Positions 44,468 to 54,832 of a stretch of DNA of 64,000 nucleotides are shown in pieces. The translations under genes and the position numbers were made by a program. Positions within the stretch are counted from its first letter, which is position 1. Every line of letters starts with the position of its first letter. Source of the DNA: Fasciola hepatica (Eukaryota > Platyhelminthes > Trematoda > Plagiorchiida > Fasciolidae); contig CANUEZ040000159.1 in assembly GCA_948099385.1 (NCBI GenBank), positions 5,970,501 through 6,034,500 of the forward strand, in the 5' to 3' direction. Under the pieces are notes generated by a model. The model was not told where the DNA came from. It did not search any database and saw nothing but the letters and a program-made list of their open reading frames with translations.

Positions 44468-45240
44468 TCAAAATTTGTGGGGAGAAAAAGAGTAGTGTTT
44501 GAGAGAAAATGGAAAGAGAAAGGTTTTAGAAGCATTGAAGCGGACACAATTTTGAGAGCTCCAATAGGAGATCTGTTCATGGTCCGAACTCAGCGATGTT
44601 AAAAGGGCACAACGGTCACGATCAATGTTGGTGGTGGTAAAGTAGGAGATGGGATACGAAAGAGAGTAATGAAGGGTGGCGTCATCGGCAAAAGCGTGGA
44701 TGGGGTTGAAAGTAGTGGATAAGGGATGATTAATGAAAAGCAGGAAGAGGGTGGGGGAATGTACGAAACCTTTGAAACACCGGTATTCACTCCAAAGGTT
44801 ATGATTGTGCACCATTGACACGAACCGAGATAGTCTGGTTACTGAGAAAACTCGGCGTCCACAAAACAAGAGCTGGAAGAAATCCAGTGGTGGCCAATTT
44901 AGACAGTAAATCTTTGTGCCAGACACGATCAAAACCCTTCGATAAGCATAGTGAAACCAGGTTTGTTCCTCGATGCTTATCGAGTACCGCTGGCCCAGGA
45001 GTGCGAGACCATAGCTAGTAGATCACCAATACGATGACGAAGTCGGAAACCACATTGACGATCGCTTAGCAGTCCTTCACGTTCGAGGAACAGTCACAAC
45101 TGGTCGAAAAGCATGGTTTCCATGACTTTCAAAGTTAAAAAAGTTAGAGAAATAGGACGGTAGTCGTTCGAGTCGGAGGAGTCATCGTGTTTGGGAACAG
45201 GAAGAATTACGGCTTCTTTCCATGAAGCGGGGAACGTACC
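44468..45240 (-). pseudogene. LINE N1 reverse transcriptase
   Basis: Blocks across frames: NDYRPISLTFLTLKVMETML, RQCGFRLRHRIGDLLAMVSH, FDRVWHKDLLSKLATTGFLP, HSPTLFLLFINHPLSTTFNP and HAFADDATLHYS, with FADD intact at 44681-44692. ISYWSSQNCVRFNASKTFLF follows, the usual post-palm motif. Broken between blocks by frameshifts and a stop, so not functional. IND has become INH. Confidence 0.8.
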
Positions 45241-45704
45241 AGATTAGAGGGGAAAGAAAAAAGACGGAGTAAAATTTGTGTTAACTCTAGGGCGCATTCT
45301 CAGGACGATGGATGCAATACCGTCGGAACTAGGTGGTTTATTTTGGACCAGTGATTGTAAGGTCTGGCGGACCTTTCTGTTTGTGATACGGGGAACAAAA
45401 AGCCGGCTAGTAGAAGTGGTTGAAGGCAGAATAATAGAAGAGTTGGATAAAGTGGAGTAAGAGGCGAACCAAGGAGCAAAGACATTGGCTTTCTCATGGG
45501 ATTCGCATACAAGAGAGTTGGGGGAGTTACGGATAGAGGGAGAAATGGGAGTGGCAAAAATTCAGAGGAACGGCTATGACGAGAGACCAAAATGATCGGC
45601 TACCAATAGCGTAAGAAGCTAGACGTTCGGCTTTATGGCGGGTGAAACGATTCCTGGCATTCTGAATGGAAAGCGAGCTTTTATTTCTGGCCTGCACAAC
45701 GATA

Positions 45705-46421
45705 CTACGATATTTGAACGGTATCGGAGCGGCGCCATCGTCTGAATACTAAGTTCTTTAAGCGCACAGCGCGATTGCAGATGTGAGCCAACCATTCAGG
45801 AGAACGTAGTTTGCCGGGTTTGGAGAAGTATGGAATAAAAAGAAACATGCCCTGGAGAACAGTCTCAATAAAGTTTTGGACGGAGGAAGAAACATCAGCA
45901 TTGAAGCAACATATACTCCAGGAGTAAAAGGCCAGACAATCGTGAAGACCATCCCAGTTGGCTGCATCGTGACGGCAAAAGGTGCGTCTAGAGTTGCACA
46001 TAGGAACGGAGCGAGGACAAATGGCGGAGAAGAAGATAAAGCAGTGGAGTAAGGGACTTAATATCAGAGGAAAAGAAAGAGAAGGAAGTGAAAAGGAGAT
46101 GGAGAGTATGTGCACGATCGCCAGACTGACCGGGAATGCGTGTGGGGAAGTTAACGAGTTGTTGACCAAAGAGAACGCTTCGGCTTCGCGTTCCATAGTC
46201 TTAGTGTCAGAAGGGTATGAAAGCCAGTTCTTGTTGTGGACATTGAAGTCACCAAGAGTGGTAATGTGTTTTGACCCCCGAGAAATCTGTGCACTCGATC
46301 TCTGATTGTGACTCCGATCGCTCCAGCCCACTTTAGTGAAACCAGAAGACAACAACTCAACTCGCCAAAATGTGTCTCCCACAGAAATTACTATGCGATA
46401 TATAAAGCAAAAATCGGGCAT
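45705..46421 (-). pseudogene. LINE N1 endonuclease and linker
   Basis: 238 open codons. HITTLGDFNVHNKNWL near residue 60 holds the catalytic Asp and Asn of the endonuclease. The first part of the domain is missing upstream and the terminal SDH block is not readable. The rest is the linker towards RT, with a Leu/Ser-rich low-complexity stretch and SPEWLAHICNRAVRLKNLVF at the end. Confidence 0.75.
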
Positions 46422-46559
46422 TCCCGAACTCGGGCGTCCATTTAGGTTCTAGTCCTGTGGGGCCGATTGGGTTGATGGAAACGTTTTACCGGGTTGATTA
46501 TTGATCTGTTAACCCAACTAGCGTAAACTTACGCGGCCAGAAGTATTCTCATATTTCTG

Positions 46560-47590
46560 GCCTCGTACAGGTTAACGGTGAACTATCCAGTCCATTCGAA
46601 ACGACCAGCGGTGTTCGACAACCGATGTCCCATTTCTCCATTCTTGTTTAACTTCGTCATGGACGAGATAATGCAGAATCCCCTGCGAATTCTTTAGGAT
46701 GTTGGCGTTGAACTAGGAAATAGTGAAGAACTGTGGGACCTATATTACGCAGACGACCTTATCTGTTTGTTCGAATGCACGAAACGTGCTCAGCGTGCAC
46801 TAGATAGACTCACAAGAGCTGTAGCTCCATTCGGCATGCACTTTGCACCCCCAGTGTAAAGTGATATTGCAAGACTGGACGTCAACGATTCCGAGTTTGA
46901 TGCTCGGTTGGGAGTTGCTGACAATTGTCGACCGCTTCAGTTGCCTCGGCAGCAGCGGGACAAAGGATGGGAACACAGTAGTAGAGGTGAACACGCGTAT
47001 GTCCAAGACTCGAGCGGCGTACGCTGGGCTGAAGCACTTGGCCTGCGAACCTGATGTTTCGTTGAAGTTGAAAGGTCGTGTGTACTGTGCCGTGGTGTGT
47101 TCAGTTTTGTTTTATAGTTACGAGACTTAGGGTCTGCGTGGGGAAGATATTCGTCGTCTTGAGCTTTTTGACCATCGGTGTTTGCGTAGTATCACTAAGA
47201 TTGGATGGAATGACTAAGTAAGCAATGCTGAGATCAGAAATAGAGTATTGGGTACTAGTTCAGCGAGTTTTCCACCACAACGTATCCAGCTTAGTAGACT
47301 TCGTTGGTTGGGACGCGTGTTACGCATGACAAACACGCGTCTACTGTACCGTGCTCTACTCTCCGTGCCTAGTGAGTGGAAGAAACCACGTGGAGGTCAA
47401 CAGATGACGTGGCAACGAGGAATGAGAAGTACAATAAACTAAGGGAAAAGTAGGTGCCTCACGTCTTCGTGGTTGAGGTCCAAAAGATCCCTCAACCAGT
47501 CGGCCGGAGACACTGAAGGATATGGCAGAGAACCGTGAACAGTGGCGATCATGTTGTCACTTTCTGTCGAATCAGGATAATTAATCAATG
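46560..47590 (+). mobile_element. RTE-like LINE family B, RT C-terminal half
   Basis: VNGELSSPFETTSGVRQ then a frame with DLYYADDLICLF (YADD intact, 46746-46757), APFGMHFAPP, SLMLGWELLTIVDRFSCLGS, VNTRMSKTRAAYAGLKHLAC, LKGRVYCAVVCSVLFYSYET, LFDHRCLRS and LSRLRWLGRVLRM, then a RGGQQMTWQRGM-like tail. This is the second half of an RTE-type ORF2 with its C-terminal tail. Several stops and shifts. Related to, but distinct from, family A. Confidence 0.75.
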
Positions 47591-48110
47591 TGCGTTTGTA
47601 CATTTAGACCGTATATTCCGTGTGTTAGTTACTACGGCGTTCTTTCCTTTTCGGAATACTGTAAGTCCACTCCCCGTCCATCTGGTATATTCATTCTTTC
47701 TGATTCTGAAAAATCGAAGTAATAAGCGAAAATCAAGAGGACAAAGAAAGAGTCCGAATGCAACTATGCCACTGGTTGCCACACCTAGCCATATCACTTA
47801 ATGTCTCTAACCATTTAGTAGGCAGATCACATGGACCCCAACCTGAAAGTCTAACACGTTCTACGTGGCAAAGTGGACTCGTCAAAGTTTTCATACCTTT
47901 TTGTCATGTCATGGACTGACCACCTCGACTTACCTTCCAATCACTACCTGCCTCAGAGAAGATAGTAGGCCGAGGAAGCCTGTCGGTGGGCGTGCGTAAC
48001 ACGTGTTTCAACCACTTTAACCTGTTCAGATTCAATACTTGATCCACAGACTGACCTCTGGTTCCCAACACCTTACGCCTAACCTCAGCATTGCTGATAC
48101 GATGTTCCCA

Positions 48111-48866
48111 CTATACTCGAGCAATGCTACGGAGACATCGATGCTCGAACACCGATAGTATTCGCCTACCTTTCACCCTCAACGGCCATGTTTCTGAACC
48201 GCATAAAAGAACGGACCTAACCGCTACATTGTACACTCTAGCCTTAACAGACAATTGAATGTCACGCCGACGCCACAGATGACGGAGGTCGGCAAAAGCC
48301 AAACGTGCCTTCTGCGTACGCGATGGCACTTCATCTGATATCTGTCCACCTGGTGAAATGTAGCTTCCCAGGTAACAAAATTTATCCTTTTTGGCTAGAG
48401 CTTCCCCTGCCAAGAATAAGTTTGGTGTTGATCCAACCCAGTCTTGCAACAACATTTTACACTTTGGAGGTGCAAAACGCATTCCAAACATTGCTACGTT
48501 GCTGTTTAGGCTATCTAAGAGAGCTTGCAACTTACCTGGATCTTCATTCAGAAGAACAATATCGTCCGCGTATTCCAGGTCAGACAGTTTACTGTCTGAG
48601 CAAAGATCGATACCACTATCCTTGCACAAGGACAGGGCTATCTCAAGAATCAATTCAATGAAAAAATTGAAGAGGAAGGATGAAAGAAGGTAACCCTGAC
48701 GAGCACCACTTTCCGTTGTGAACTCGGGTGACAGATCACCGTAAGCACGAATTCGGCTTCGGCTGTTTGCATACAAGCATTGGAATAGAAAAGTAAACTT
48801 TTCCGGCACACCCTTCAATGAAAGGCAGCGCCAGAGAACTGTGTGGTCGACTGAATCGAACGCCAC
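48111..48866 (-). pseudogene. RTE-A2 RT palm and C-terminus
   Basis: 251 open codons. AFDSVDHTVLWRCLSLKGVP, ESGARQGYLLSSFLFNFFIE, LEYADDIVLL (YADD intact, 48561-48572), FGMRFAPPKCKMLLQDWVGS, DKFCYLGSYIS, LRHLWRRRDIQLSVKARVYN, LLCGSETWPLRV and FEHRCLRSIARV. RQGCPLSPFLF is altered to RQGYLLSSFLF. The remaining C-terminal tail continues to about 47800 in other frames. Confidence 0.85.
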
Positions 48867-49189
48867 TTTCAGATCAAGAAAGACACAGATTGTGGGCCTA
48901 CGGTAGATGTGTCTGTGTTCTCAGGTTTGTCGTAAAGTAAGGATGTGGTCAATACAACCCCGACCGGGTCTGAAAACGGCTTAATTCTCATACGTACACA
49001 TTTCGCGGACACTGGATAATCGATGGAGAATAAGACCGGTGAGCAGTTTGGACGCGATACTTACCAAGCTAATTCCTGTGTGATTTTCCTAAGAGGACCT
49101 GTCACCTTTCTTGTAAATCGACACAATCAGCGATTCACACTATTCTTTGGTAATCTGCTTGCTATCCCAAATAATCCGGAGGAGTTCCG

Positions 49190-49834
49190 TTACTCTGAAA
49201 CCAAAGCTTCACCTCTATCTTTCCAAAAAGATGAAGAAAACCCATCCGGTCCAGCGGCTTTGTACCTTTTCAAGTAACCTATCTCCCGCATAATCTCCAT
49301 CTCTGATGGAGGAGCGATATGCACCTCCATCATTTCTCTGACAGGTATATTCGGAAGGTCCACCGTTGAAATGGGCCAACTGAATTGTCCCTTAAAGTGC
49401 TCCGCCCAACGATCCAGAAGACGTCCCTGTGAATGGATTATTGAGCCGTCGGATTTCTTGCTTAGCTCAATTACACCGGGTTTCCGTGGACCGATGCCTC
49501 TAATCAAACGGAAAAGGTTGCGAGTATTGCCAATGGACGCAGCCTTTTCCATTTTCCTACATTTCGCAATCCACCTCTGCTCACGATTATTTCTCAGACT
49601 TTTAGTCAATTGGCGTCTCAGAGATTTACGCCCTGCATTGAATGTGGCATCCGGAGGGACGGATATGCGAGCATCGAACAGAGCAACTGATGTCGAAGAT
49701 ATCCATCGTTTCTGAGGCCTACTTGAACCCGAGCCCTGGGTAGCATTCGAAGCGGCATACAAGGCTTCCTTGATCTGTTCCCAGCGTTCATCTGGGTTCT
49801 GGATATCCGGTTGCACAGACAACCGTGTAGACAA
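49190..49834 (-). pseudogene. RTE-A2 linker and RT start
   Basis: 214 open codons, identical in protein to 62386-63030. RISVPPDATFNAGRKSLRRQ and RWIAKCRKMEKAASIGNTRN then LFRLIRGIGP precede MEIMREIGYLKRYKAAGPDG, the first RT block. It ends at a stop directly after GEALVSE; the RT continues in other frames (VSIYKKGDRS, SLVSIASKLLTGLILHRLSS, GCIDHI). The same lesion is in A3. Confidence 0.85.
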
Positions 49835-50469
49835 TTCCGTCTAGAACTCATATTGCCGGTTATCATCCAAGCGCAACTGCGCGGGACGGGTGGTATTTAC
49901 GTTGGTGGGACCACGGACGAGATGCAAACAGTACGATTTCCAATGAAATTTGTTGTTCGTGCATTCGTATCTGGGGTTTGTCTCGGCGTCTGCAGAGTTG
50001 GTTCTGGTGTCCGGCCCTCATATCGTCATCGACGGGTTCTTCGTACGGTGTTGTTCCCCGGCGATGCCTGATCACTTCTGCGGCCTACATCGTTTTTGTG
50101 GATCGGTTGTCTCTTGCATACACAGCGCAGCCCACAGCAAACCTTTTTTTCAGCCCAGTAACGTTTTGAGACCTTGTCGGAAACAGGGCATTGTGGATGG
50201 TCTTTGGTTTCGACCCATGAGGACCTCTACTGGAAATAGTCCCTAAAGTGTAGAGGCATTTGGCTTCATGCGAGACACAAACAGGAATTGCTGCAGGATT
50301 TCATCTGGTACTACATTTCTACCACGTTTCATCGTACTACATTTTGGATTTCCTCATCCATTCCGGGCCAATAAGCCTAACTTCGAGCGATGGCCTTCAT
50401 TCTGTTGACTCCCGGATGACTGGTGGGGAATTGTCGTAGTGATGCTAGTATCATGACCTTCGTGTGGGG

Positions 50470-50919
50470 CTATGACATTTGAACAAATTTAATGGCTTGT
50501 TTTAGCGTCTGGTTGTGCCTGGTTGCATATCGAATATCGTCGACCGTTACCGGGTTTGATCGGATGAAGTCGATCAATTCGGACAATGCAGTTTGTTCGG
50601 CTGAGATTGTGGCAGTGACGGCTTCTTGATCCTCCACTGGTTGATTTCCGATGAGGTGAGATAGTCCAACGGCCTGCCCAGATTTACTTGTTTTACGACA
50701 CTTGATTTCAAAATCATATCCTAGCAGGATCGTGGCCCATCTCTGGAGTCGACTGGCTGGGTATACCGGTATGCTTTTCTTTGTACTGAAGATTGACAAG
50801 AACGGTTCGTGATCCGTGAGTAGCGTAGAATATCTGCCATGCAGAAATTTATGGAACTTCTTGATGGTGAATGGCATGGCTAGGGCTTCTTTCTCAATTT
50901 GTCCGTAATTCTTTTCCAT
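50470..50919 (-). pseudogene. Gypsy RNase H
   Basis: 149 open codons. EKNYGQIEKEALAMPFTIKK, FHKFLHGRYSTLLTDHEPFL and RLQRWATILLGYDFEIKCRK are the Ty3-type RNase H core, with the Glu of KEAL and Asp of LLTDH kept. ADALSR is altered to AVGLSH. The first catalytic block lies just upstream in another frame (AADASNYGVGAVIS). Confidence 0.85.
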
Positions 50920-51199
50920 CGGCGTTAGAGTGCGAGAGGCATGGGCGATTGCCTTTTCTGACCCGTCTGAGAACGCGTGAGATCACTGCTCCGACTCCAT
51001 AGTTTGATGCATCCGCAGCAAGAATTATCGGAAGTCTCGGGTTGTAGTGCGTGAGTAGTAGTTTTGACTTAAGCATTCGTCTCAAGTGATCGAACGATGC
51101 TTGGCAATTTTCTGACCAATGTTATGTTGGGTCTTTTTGAAGCAGCCGATTGAGTGACCCACGTATTTCGTGAAGTGCCGGTAGGAATGCACTGTTGTA

Positions 51200-52097
51200 G
51201 CTGATTAGTCCCGAGAACGAGCGAAGGGACGTGACGTCTTTCGGTTGTGGCATTTGCTGTATTGCTCAAACGTTTTCTGAATCTGTGTGGCGACCGTTTG
51301 CGTCAAATATGGTGTTTGATTGAGCTGAGGTAGAATTGGCATTTTTGTGGTCCTAGGTGTAGCCCGAATGATTGGATTCCATTGAGCAATTCGTCCAGCC
51401 GACATTAAAGTTCCTCTGTTGACTTTCCGGTCACAATGATGTCGTTGAGGTAGGCTGCGGTTCCGTGTAGACCAGCGGTCGTTATGGCCATCACTCGTTG
51501 GAAAATCGCGGGGGCGGTTTTTATTCCGAACGGCAGGTGTGTAAATTGGTACAACCCTCGATGGGTGTTTATCGTCAGCAGATGTCGGGATTCTGGTGCC
51601 ACTTCTATGTGGAAATATGCTTTGACTAGGTCGAGTTTTGCAAATCAGGTGCCGCCGTTGAGAGTTATGAACATGCCTTCTGGAAGCGGTGGTGGATAGC
51701 AATTGGGCTCTTGCGCTGCATTGAGACCTGTTGAAAATCGGCAGAGTCTTATAGTACCTTTGGGTTTCTTCACAATCACAATGGGTACAGCCCATTCGGA
51801 GAATGACACGGGAGTTAGGATCCTCAGGTCTTCAAACCCTTTCAGCTCCTGGTCGACGAGCGGTAGAGCAGCATACGGTATGGGGCGTTTCGGTCTGAAT
51901 ACCGGTCGGCTGTCTTTTTTCATTTGTAGTATGGCTTGAGTCTGGATGCAGCAGCCGAGTTTCTCCTCGAAAACTGAGGGAAAGCGTTTAATGAGCCGGC
52001 CCGCAAGTGATGAATTTTCGTACTGTTTGCGCACGTTGACAGAATGCACTGATGAGTAGATTGACGAGGCACAATTCATCAAGCCAATAAGATCCAC
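51200..52097 (-). pseudogene. Gypsy reverse transcriptase
   Basis: In order: RLIKRFPSVFEEKLG, SRPVFRPKRPIPYAALPLVD, LTPVSFSEWAVPIVIVKKPK, LNAAQEPNCYPPPLPE, then ESRHLLTINTHRGLYQFTHL PFGIKTAPAIFQRVM and YLNDIIVTG (51441-51452). The RT signature YLDD reads YLND, losing one catalytic Asp. A frame change near 51645 separates the two halves. Confidence 0.85.
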
Positions 52098-52217
52098 AAA
52101 GGTTCATGTCAGCTGGAGTGATGTGACATGTCGTATTGATAGATTTTCTCATTAGGGTGACGGAACAGTGAAGCTGACGGGAGAGTTTGAGTGTGCCACC
52201 ACAAGCACTAGTTGCAG

Positions 52218-52547
52218 TCACTGAGGTTGGTTGGATGTCTGGGCGCCCAATGGCGTCCCAAGTGTTTTTGAACTAATGGGAATGTTTGACGCCGTGTCTA
52301 ACTGTAGACGGACCGGACGGTGGTTGTTGCAAACGCCCGCAAAGTTCCGTCGTTCAGCAACGTTTATTCGGAAGGTTGCAGTCAATCCGTACGAGTGAAT
52401 CGTTATTGATTTTGGGTTTGAACATAGATACCGGTTTCTTGGAGGTCGGGCGTCTTGATTGACAATACCCATCTTTATGACCGAAAGCGTGACAACGCGT
52501 AAAACGGTGGTATTCAAATGGGCAGAAACGATGAAATTGCCACGCAC
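52218..52547 (-). pseudogene. Gypsy aspartic protease
   Basis: VTATFRINVAERRNFAGVCN then RPVRLQLDTASNIPIISK-like sequence (LQLDTASNIPISSKTLG). The DTAS catalytic triad is intact. The frame overlaps the end of the gag frame on the same strand and carries on beyond 52218 in another frame (GGTLKLSRQLHCSV, CHITPADMNL). Confidence 0.75.
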
Positions 52548-52770
52548 TACAGTGATGGCACGGCGAAGACGGCTTGTTGGGGCTTGCTTTGGGGAAGTTG
52601 GTCGGATTTCTTTTGACTGTAACTTGTTTGTGTCTCGTGAGTTTGTTGACTGCTTGAGATGGGTGATCGGACTGTTGAATCATAGCTGCGTCATGTTTCA
52701 GACTAATTAAGCGTTCACATTCGTCAACCAATTGTTGTAAAGTGGTGTTGGACTCCTGATCAATTTTCAC
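52354..52770 (-). pseudogene. Gypsy gag C-terminus
   Basis: 138 open codons. After a basic linker, CHHCSAWQFHRFCPFEYHRF and TRCHAFGHKDGYC provide Cys/His ligands of zinc knuckles that bind element RNA. The N-terminal capsid part is not recognised; the frame starts within gag. Confidence 0.75.
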
Positions 52771-52808
52771 CAGAAATCTGATGCGTAGGTCTGATTGAGT
52801 GGGTGATT

Positions 52809-52896
52809 AGACAGTATACCACTGTCGTCCGACTTGGTAACACACATGACCTATTGTGGCCTTATGCAGTTCTCTATTCCAAGTCCTAGGGTCTGG
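52809..52896 (+). mobile_element. SINE-like element, copy b (left half)
   Basis: Begins AGACAG with hairpin GACAG/CTGTC (52810-52826) and runs to GGGTCTGG. The remainder continues at 53084 after an inverted copy. Confidence 0.7.
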
Positions 52897-53080
52897 TTTT
52901 TTTATTACATGCTTGTGCATGAGTGCAGTGGAAAGGATATATACCCCATAACCACGAAGGCCCACTGCACTATCGGGGATAACCGGCAACCAAACCCTGA
53001 GACTTGGAGTGGCGAAGAACCACATAAGACCCCAATAGGTGATGTGTGGTAACGATCCAGACGACAGTGAAATGCTGTCT
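52897..53080 (-). mobile_element. SINE-like element, copy c, inverted within copy b/d
   Basis: 184 bp, full body on the minus strand: 5' hairpin at 53063-53079, 3' end with GCATGA...CATGC and a TTTTTTTATTA run (tail) at 52897-52910. It separates the two halves of a plus-strand copy. Confidence 0.75.
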
Positions 53081-53083
53081 ACC

Positions 53084-53170
53084 ACCGGTTATCTCTAATA
53101 ATGCAGTGGGCTTTTGTGGCAATGGGATACAGGTCTTCAGTTACACTCATGCTGAAGTATGTAGTATAAG
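53084..53170 (+). mobile_element. SINE-like element, copy d (right half of b)
   Basis: CCGGTTATCTCTAATAATGC to the CATGCTGAAGTATG end: matches the second half of copy a, continuing copy b. Confidence 0.7.
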
Positions 53171-53977
53171 TGCCATTGGCGTTCCTAGTTTCGCCGCTGA
53201 GGCGCGCTCGACATTCCTCAACCAGAGAGGCCCAGCGAGATCTTACCAAGATGCAGTCGATTTGGTGCGCTGCCCTGCCGTCGTTGGAGTGCCAAATCAG
53301 CAGATGCTGCTTTGGATACTGGGAATGAGTATTGCTGACCAGTCCGGAAGTGCTAATGAATATCCTCGTTGTCACAAATAACTCCGTGACATTCGTACTT
53401 CTATGCTCTTAGGTTTTATGTTCCGTTCTGACGTATTTTACGTAAAAGCAGTACGACATTCGTGAAAACAAAGTTATACATGTTTTATGCTTTGTTACAT
53501 GATTTGATGTCAGCCTGTCTTTATCAATACTGTTCTCTCCTCGCCCCCCTTCCTCCGTTATCACGAATTCGATCGTTCTCCCTAATGCTACGCATCCCAT
53601 CGTGATCCTCAGTTGTGTTCTATAACAATTGATAGTTTCTATGTAGAACGCTGTGATTGAAGCTTATCTAACCCTAAAATCTCTACCGTTTCCCTGCAGC
53701 AAGTGTTCATTTGGACCAGCTGTTCAGTTCCAAAAAATATTATGCTGTCTCACATTGTACCACCAACTGGACATGGTTCGAACGCTTGAGACACGAGCTC
53801 TGTTTTGGGACTAAGCATGCTAGGCTTTCCGCATTGGTGCTGTATGACTTGCACATTGGCGAACAAAGGATAAGGTTCGTTTCCTCTGTCTTATGCCATT
53901 CCAAAGACGTACCGTTTTCTAGTGTGTTTGAATATTCGTTTGTGAATTACTCGTTTGGATGGATCCATGAATTTCAG
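53171..53977. other. Upstream of ABHD11-like exons; no recognised feature
   Basis: AT-rich. A frame 53711-53977 is open into the first exon, but its protein is not recognised and it ends at a good acceptor (ATTTCAG, 53971-53977). It could be an intron or 5' UTR. No promoter motif can be assigned. Confidence 0.35.
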
Positions 53978-54568
53978 ATGGCTTCTGCGCTGCAACTATC
54001 CTACTCACTTTTACGATCCAAGGACCCTCTACTGAAGTGTAGTATGATATTATGTCACGGGTTATTTGGTTCAAAACAGAATTGGAAAACTATGTCACAC
54101 GCACTGCACAAAAAACGATGTGGCTCAGTATGCTTTCTGTTAAATTTCACATCTTGTTTATCCGATCAGATTTGTACCCTCGATTTGCGAAATCACGGCC
54201 GAAGCCCTCACTCATCTGAGATGAGCTACATACAAATGGCTAGTGATGTGATTCAACTTGCCAATACATTGAGCTTAGAAGATATATGTCTTGTGGGGCA
54301 CAGTATGGGTGGTAAGGTTGCTATGTGTGCCGCCCTGTTGAAGGTACCATGATACTTTCCGTTTATATAAGCGCTTAAAAAGCCAGAAAAGTTTCAGAAG
54401 CTTGTCGTGATCGACAGTTGCCCGGTATTTTCTCACGGTGCACATGGAATGATGTCACATCTCAGACTTATGATCGAGACTGATCTTTATCGAGCCGAAC
54501 GGGAAAGTGACGGAAGTCTTGCTGATATCCGTGGATATCTGATGGACGCGTGGAAAGAAGCTGTTCCA
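53978..54568 (+). CDS. ABHD11: ABHD11-like alpha/beta hydrolase, three exons (partial)
   Basis: Exons 53978-54127, 54170-54343 and 54383-54568 give 170 codons. Introns of 42 and 39 nt are GT-AG, phase 0, each a multiple of three. CHGLFGSKQNW (oxyanion-loop HG motif), LDLRNHGRSPHSSEMSY and LVGHSMGGK (nucleophile elbow with catalytic Ser) are diagnostic of ABHD11, a mitochondrial serine hydrolase linked in mammals to lipoylation of 2-oxoglutarate dehydrogenase. KFQKLVVIDSCPV follows as in the family. Start: ATG 53978 directly follows an acceptor-like CAG, so an upstream exon with a targeting peptide is possible. A GTAAGT donor follows at 54569. The catalytic His and about the last 110 residues are not found in the window. 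Expression unknown. Confidence 0.8.
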
Positions 54569-54690
54569 GTAAGTTTAATTTATTTTCCATCCCTGACCTC
54601 ATCTCTCGATTTGATCTACTTTGTTTGTTTTTATTATTCCGAAGCTTTCTCGTAAACGAATGACACGAATTTATCAGCGGTGAAAAGTGC
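54569..54690 (+). other. Start of intron 3 of ABHD11-like gene
   Basis: GTAAGT donor at 54569. A possible acceptor (CCGAAG, to 54644) would open an exon of only 12 codons (LSRKRMTRIYQR then stop) that does not resemble ABHD11. The real next exon is probably further downstream or outside. Confidence 0.4.
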
Positions 54691-54780
54691 ATACGCCAAA
54701 GCCACGGAGGCTCACTGCACTATCAAGTATAAATAGCAACCTGACCCTGAGACTTGGAGGTCAAGGTCAAGCATGGTAAT
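54691..54780 (-). mobile_element. SINE-like element, copy e (fragment)
   Basis: Matches the middle of copy c: CACTGCACTATCA, then ACCCTGAGACTTGGAG. Both ends missing. Confidence 0.6.
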
Positions 54781-54832
54781 GAACCCGGCAACGGTGGCTT
54801 CCTATGCAAAATAAAATGTAAACATCAATTGT

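Larger units (their letters stand above)
43740..46425 (-). mobile_element. I/Nimb-like LINE, copy N1
   Basis: Minus-strand LINE, read from 46425 down: endonuclease (LGDFNVHNKNWL), linker, RT and a C-terminal stretch ending near 43860, then a 3' part to about 43740. Frames change several times. The NPIHAFADDATLHYS form of the active site and the order of blocks are typical of an I/Nimb-like clade; the clade name is an inference from memory of that motif. A second, worse copy lies at 56.43-57.96 kb. Confidence 0.75.
47600..49905 (-). mobile_element. RTE-like LINE family A, copy A2, inserted in Gypsy
   Basis: 5'-truncated (no endonuclease) but carries the linker, RT and complete C-terminus plus about 300 bp beyond. 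It starts inside the Gypsy remnant at about 49905 on the same strand. From 49905 to 48518 it is nearly identical to A3 (62312-63703) in inverse orientation. The only differences I found are one each near 49900, 48945 and 48660. Confidence 0.85.
49906..52800 (-). mobile_element. Gypsy (Ty3-type) LTR retrotransposon, internal region
   Basis: Minus-strand order gag knuckle (52354-52770), protease (52230-52400), RT (51200-52097), RNase H (50470-50919), integrase zinc-binding edge (about 50300-50460), then directly the integrase C-terminal region (49906-50250). The integrase catalytic core is missing, so an internal deletion lies near 50250. No LTR is recognised at either end; the 3' side is occupied by RTE-A2 and the 5' side by SINE-like repeats. 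Confidence 0.85.

Noticed and set aside
48305..48693. Plus-strand frames of 100-118 codons over the RTE-A2 RT
   Set aside because: Shadow frames antisense to the RT reading frame; the same applies to 49371-49715, 49023-49277, 62505-62849 and 62943-63197.
54645..54683. Short exon after the third ABHD11-like exon
   Set aside because: A GT-AG intron of 76 nt could be drawn, but the 12 codons and stop do not resemble the family; kept only as a note under intron 3.
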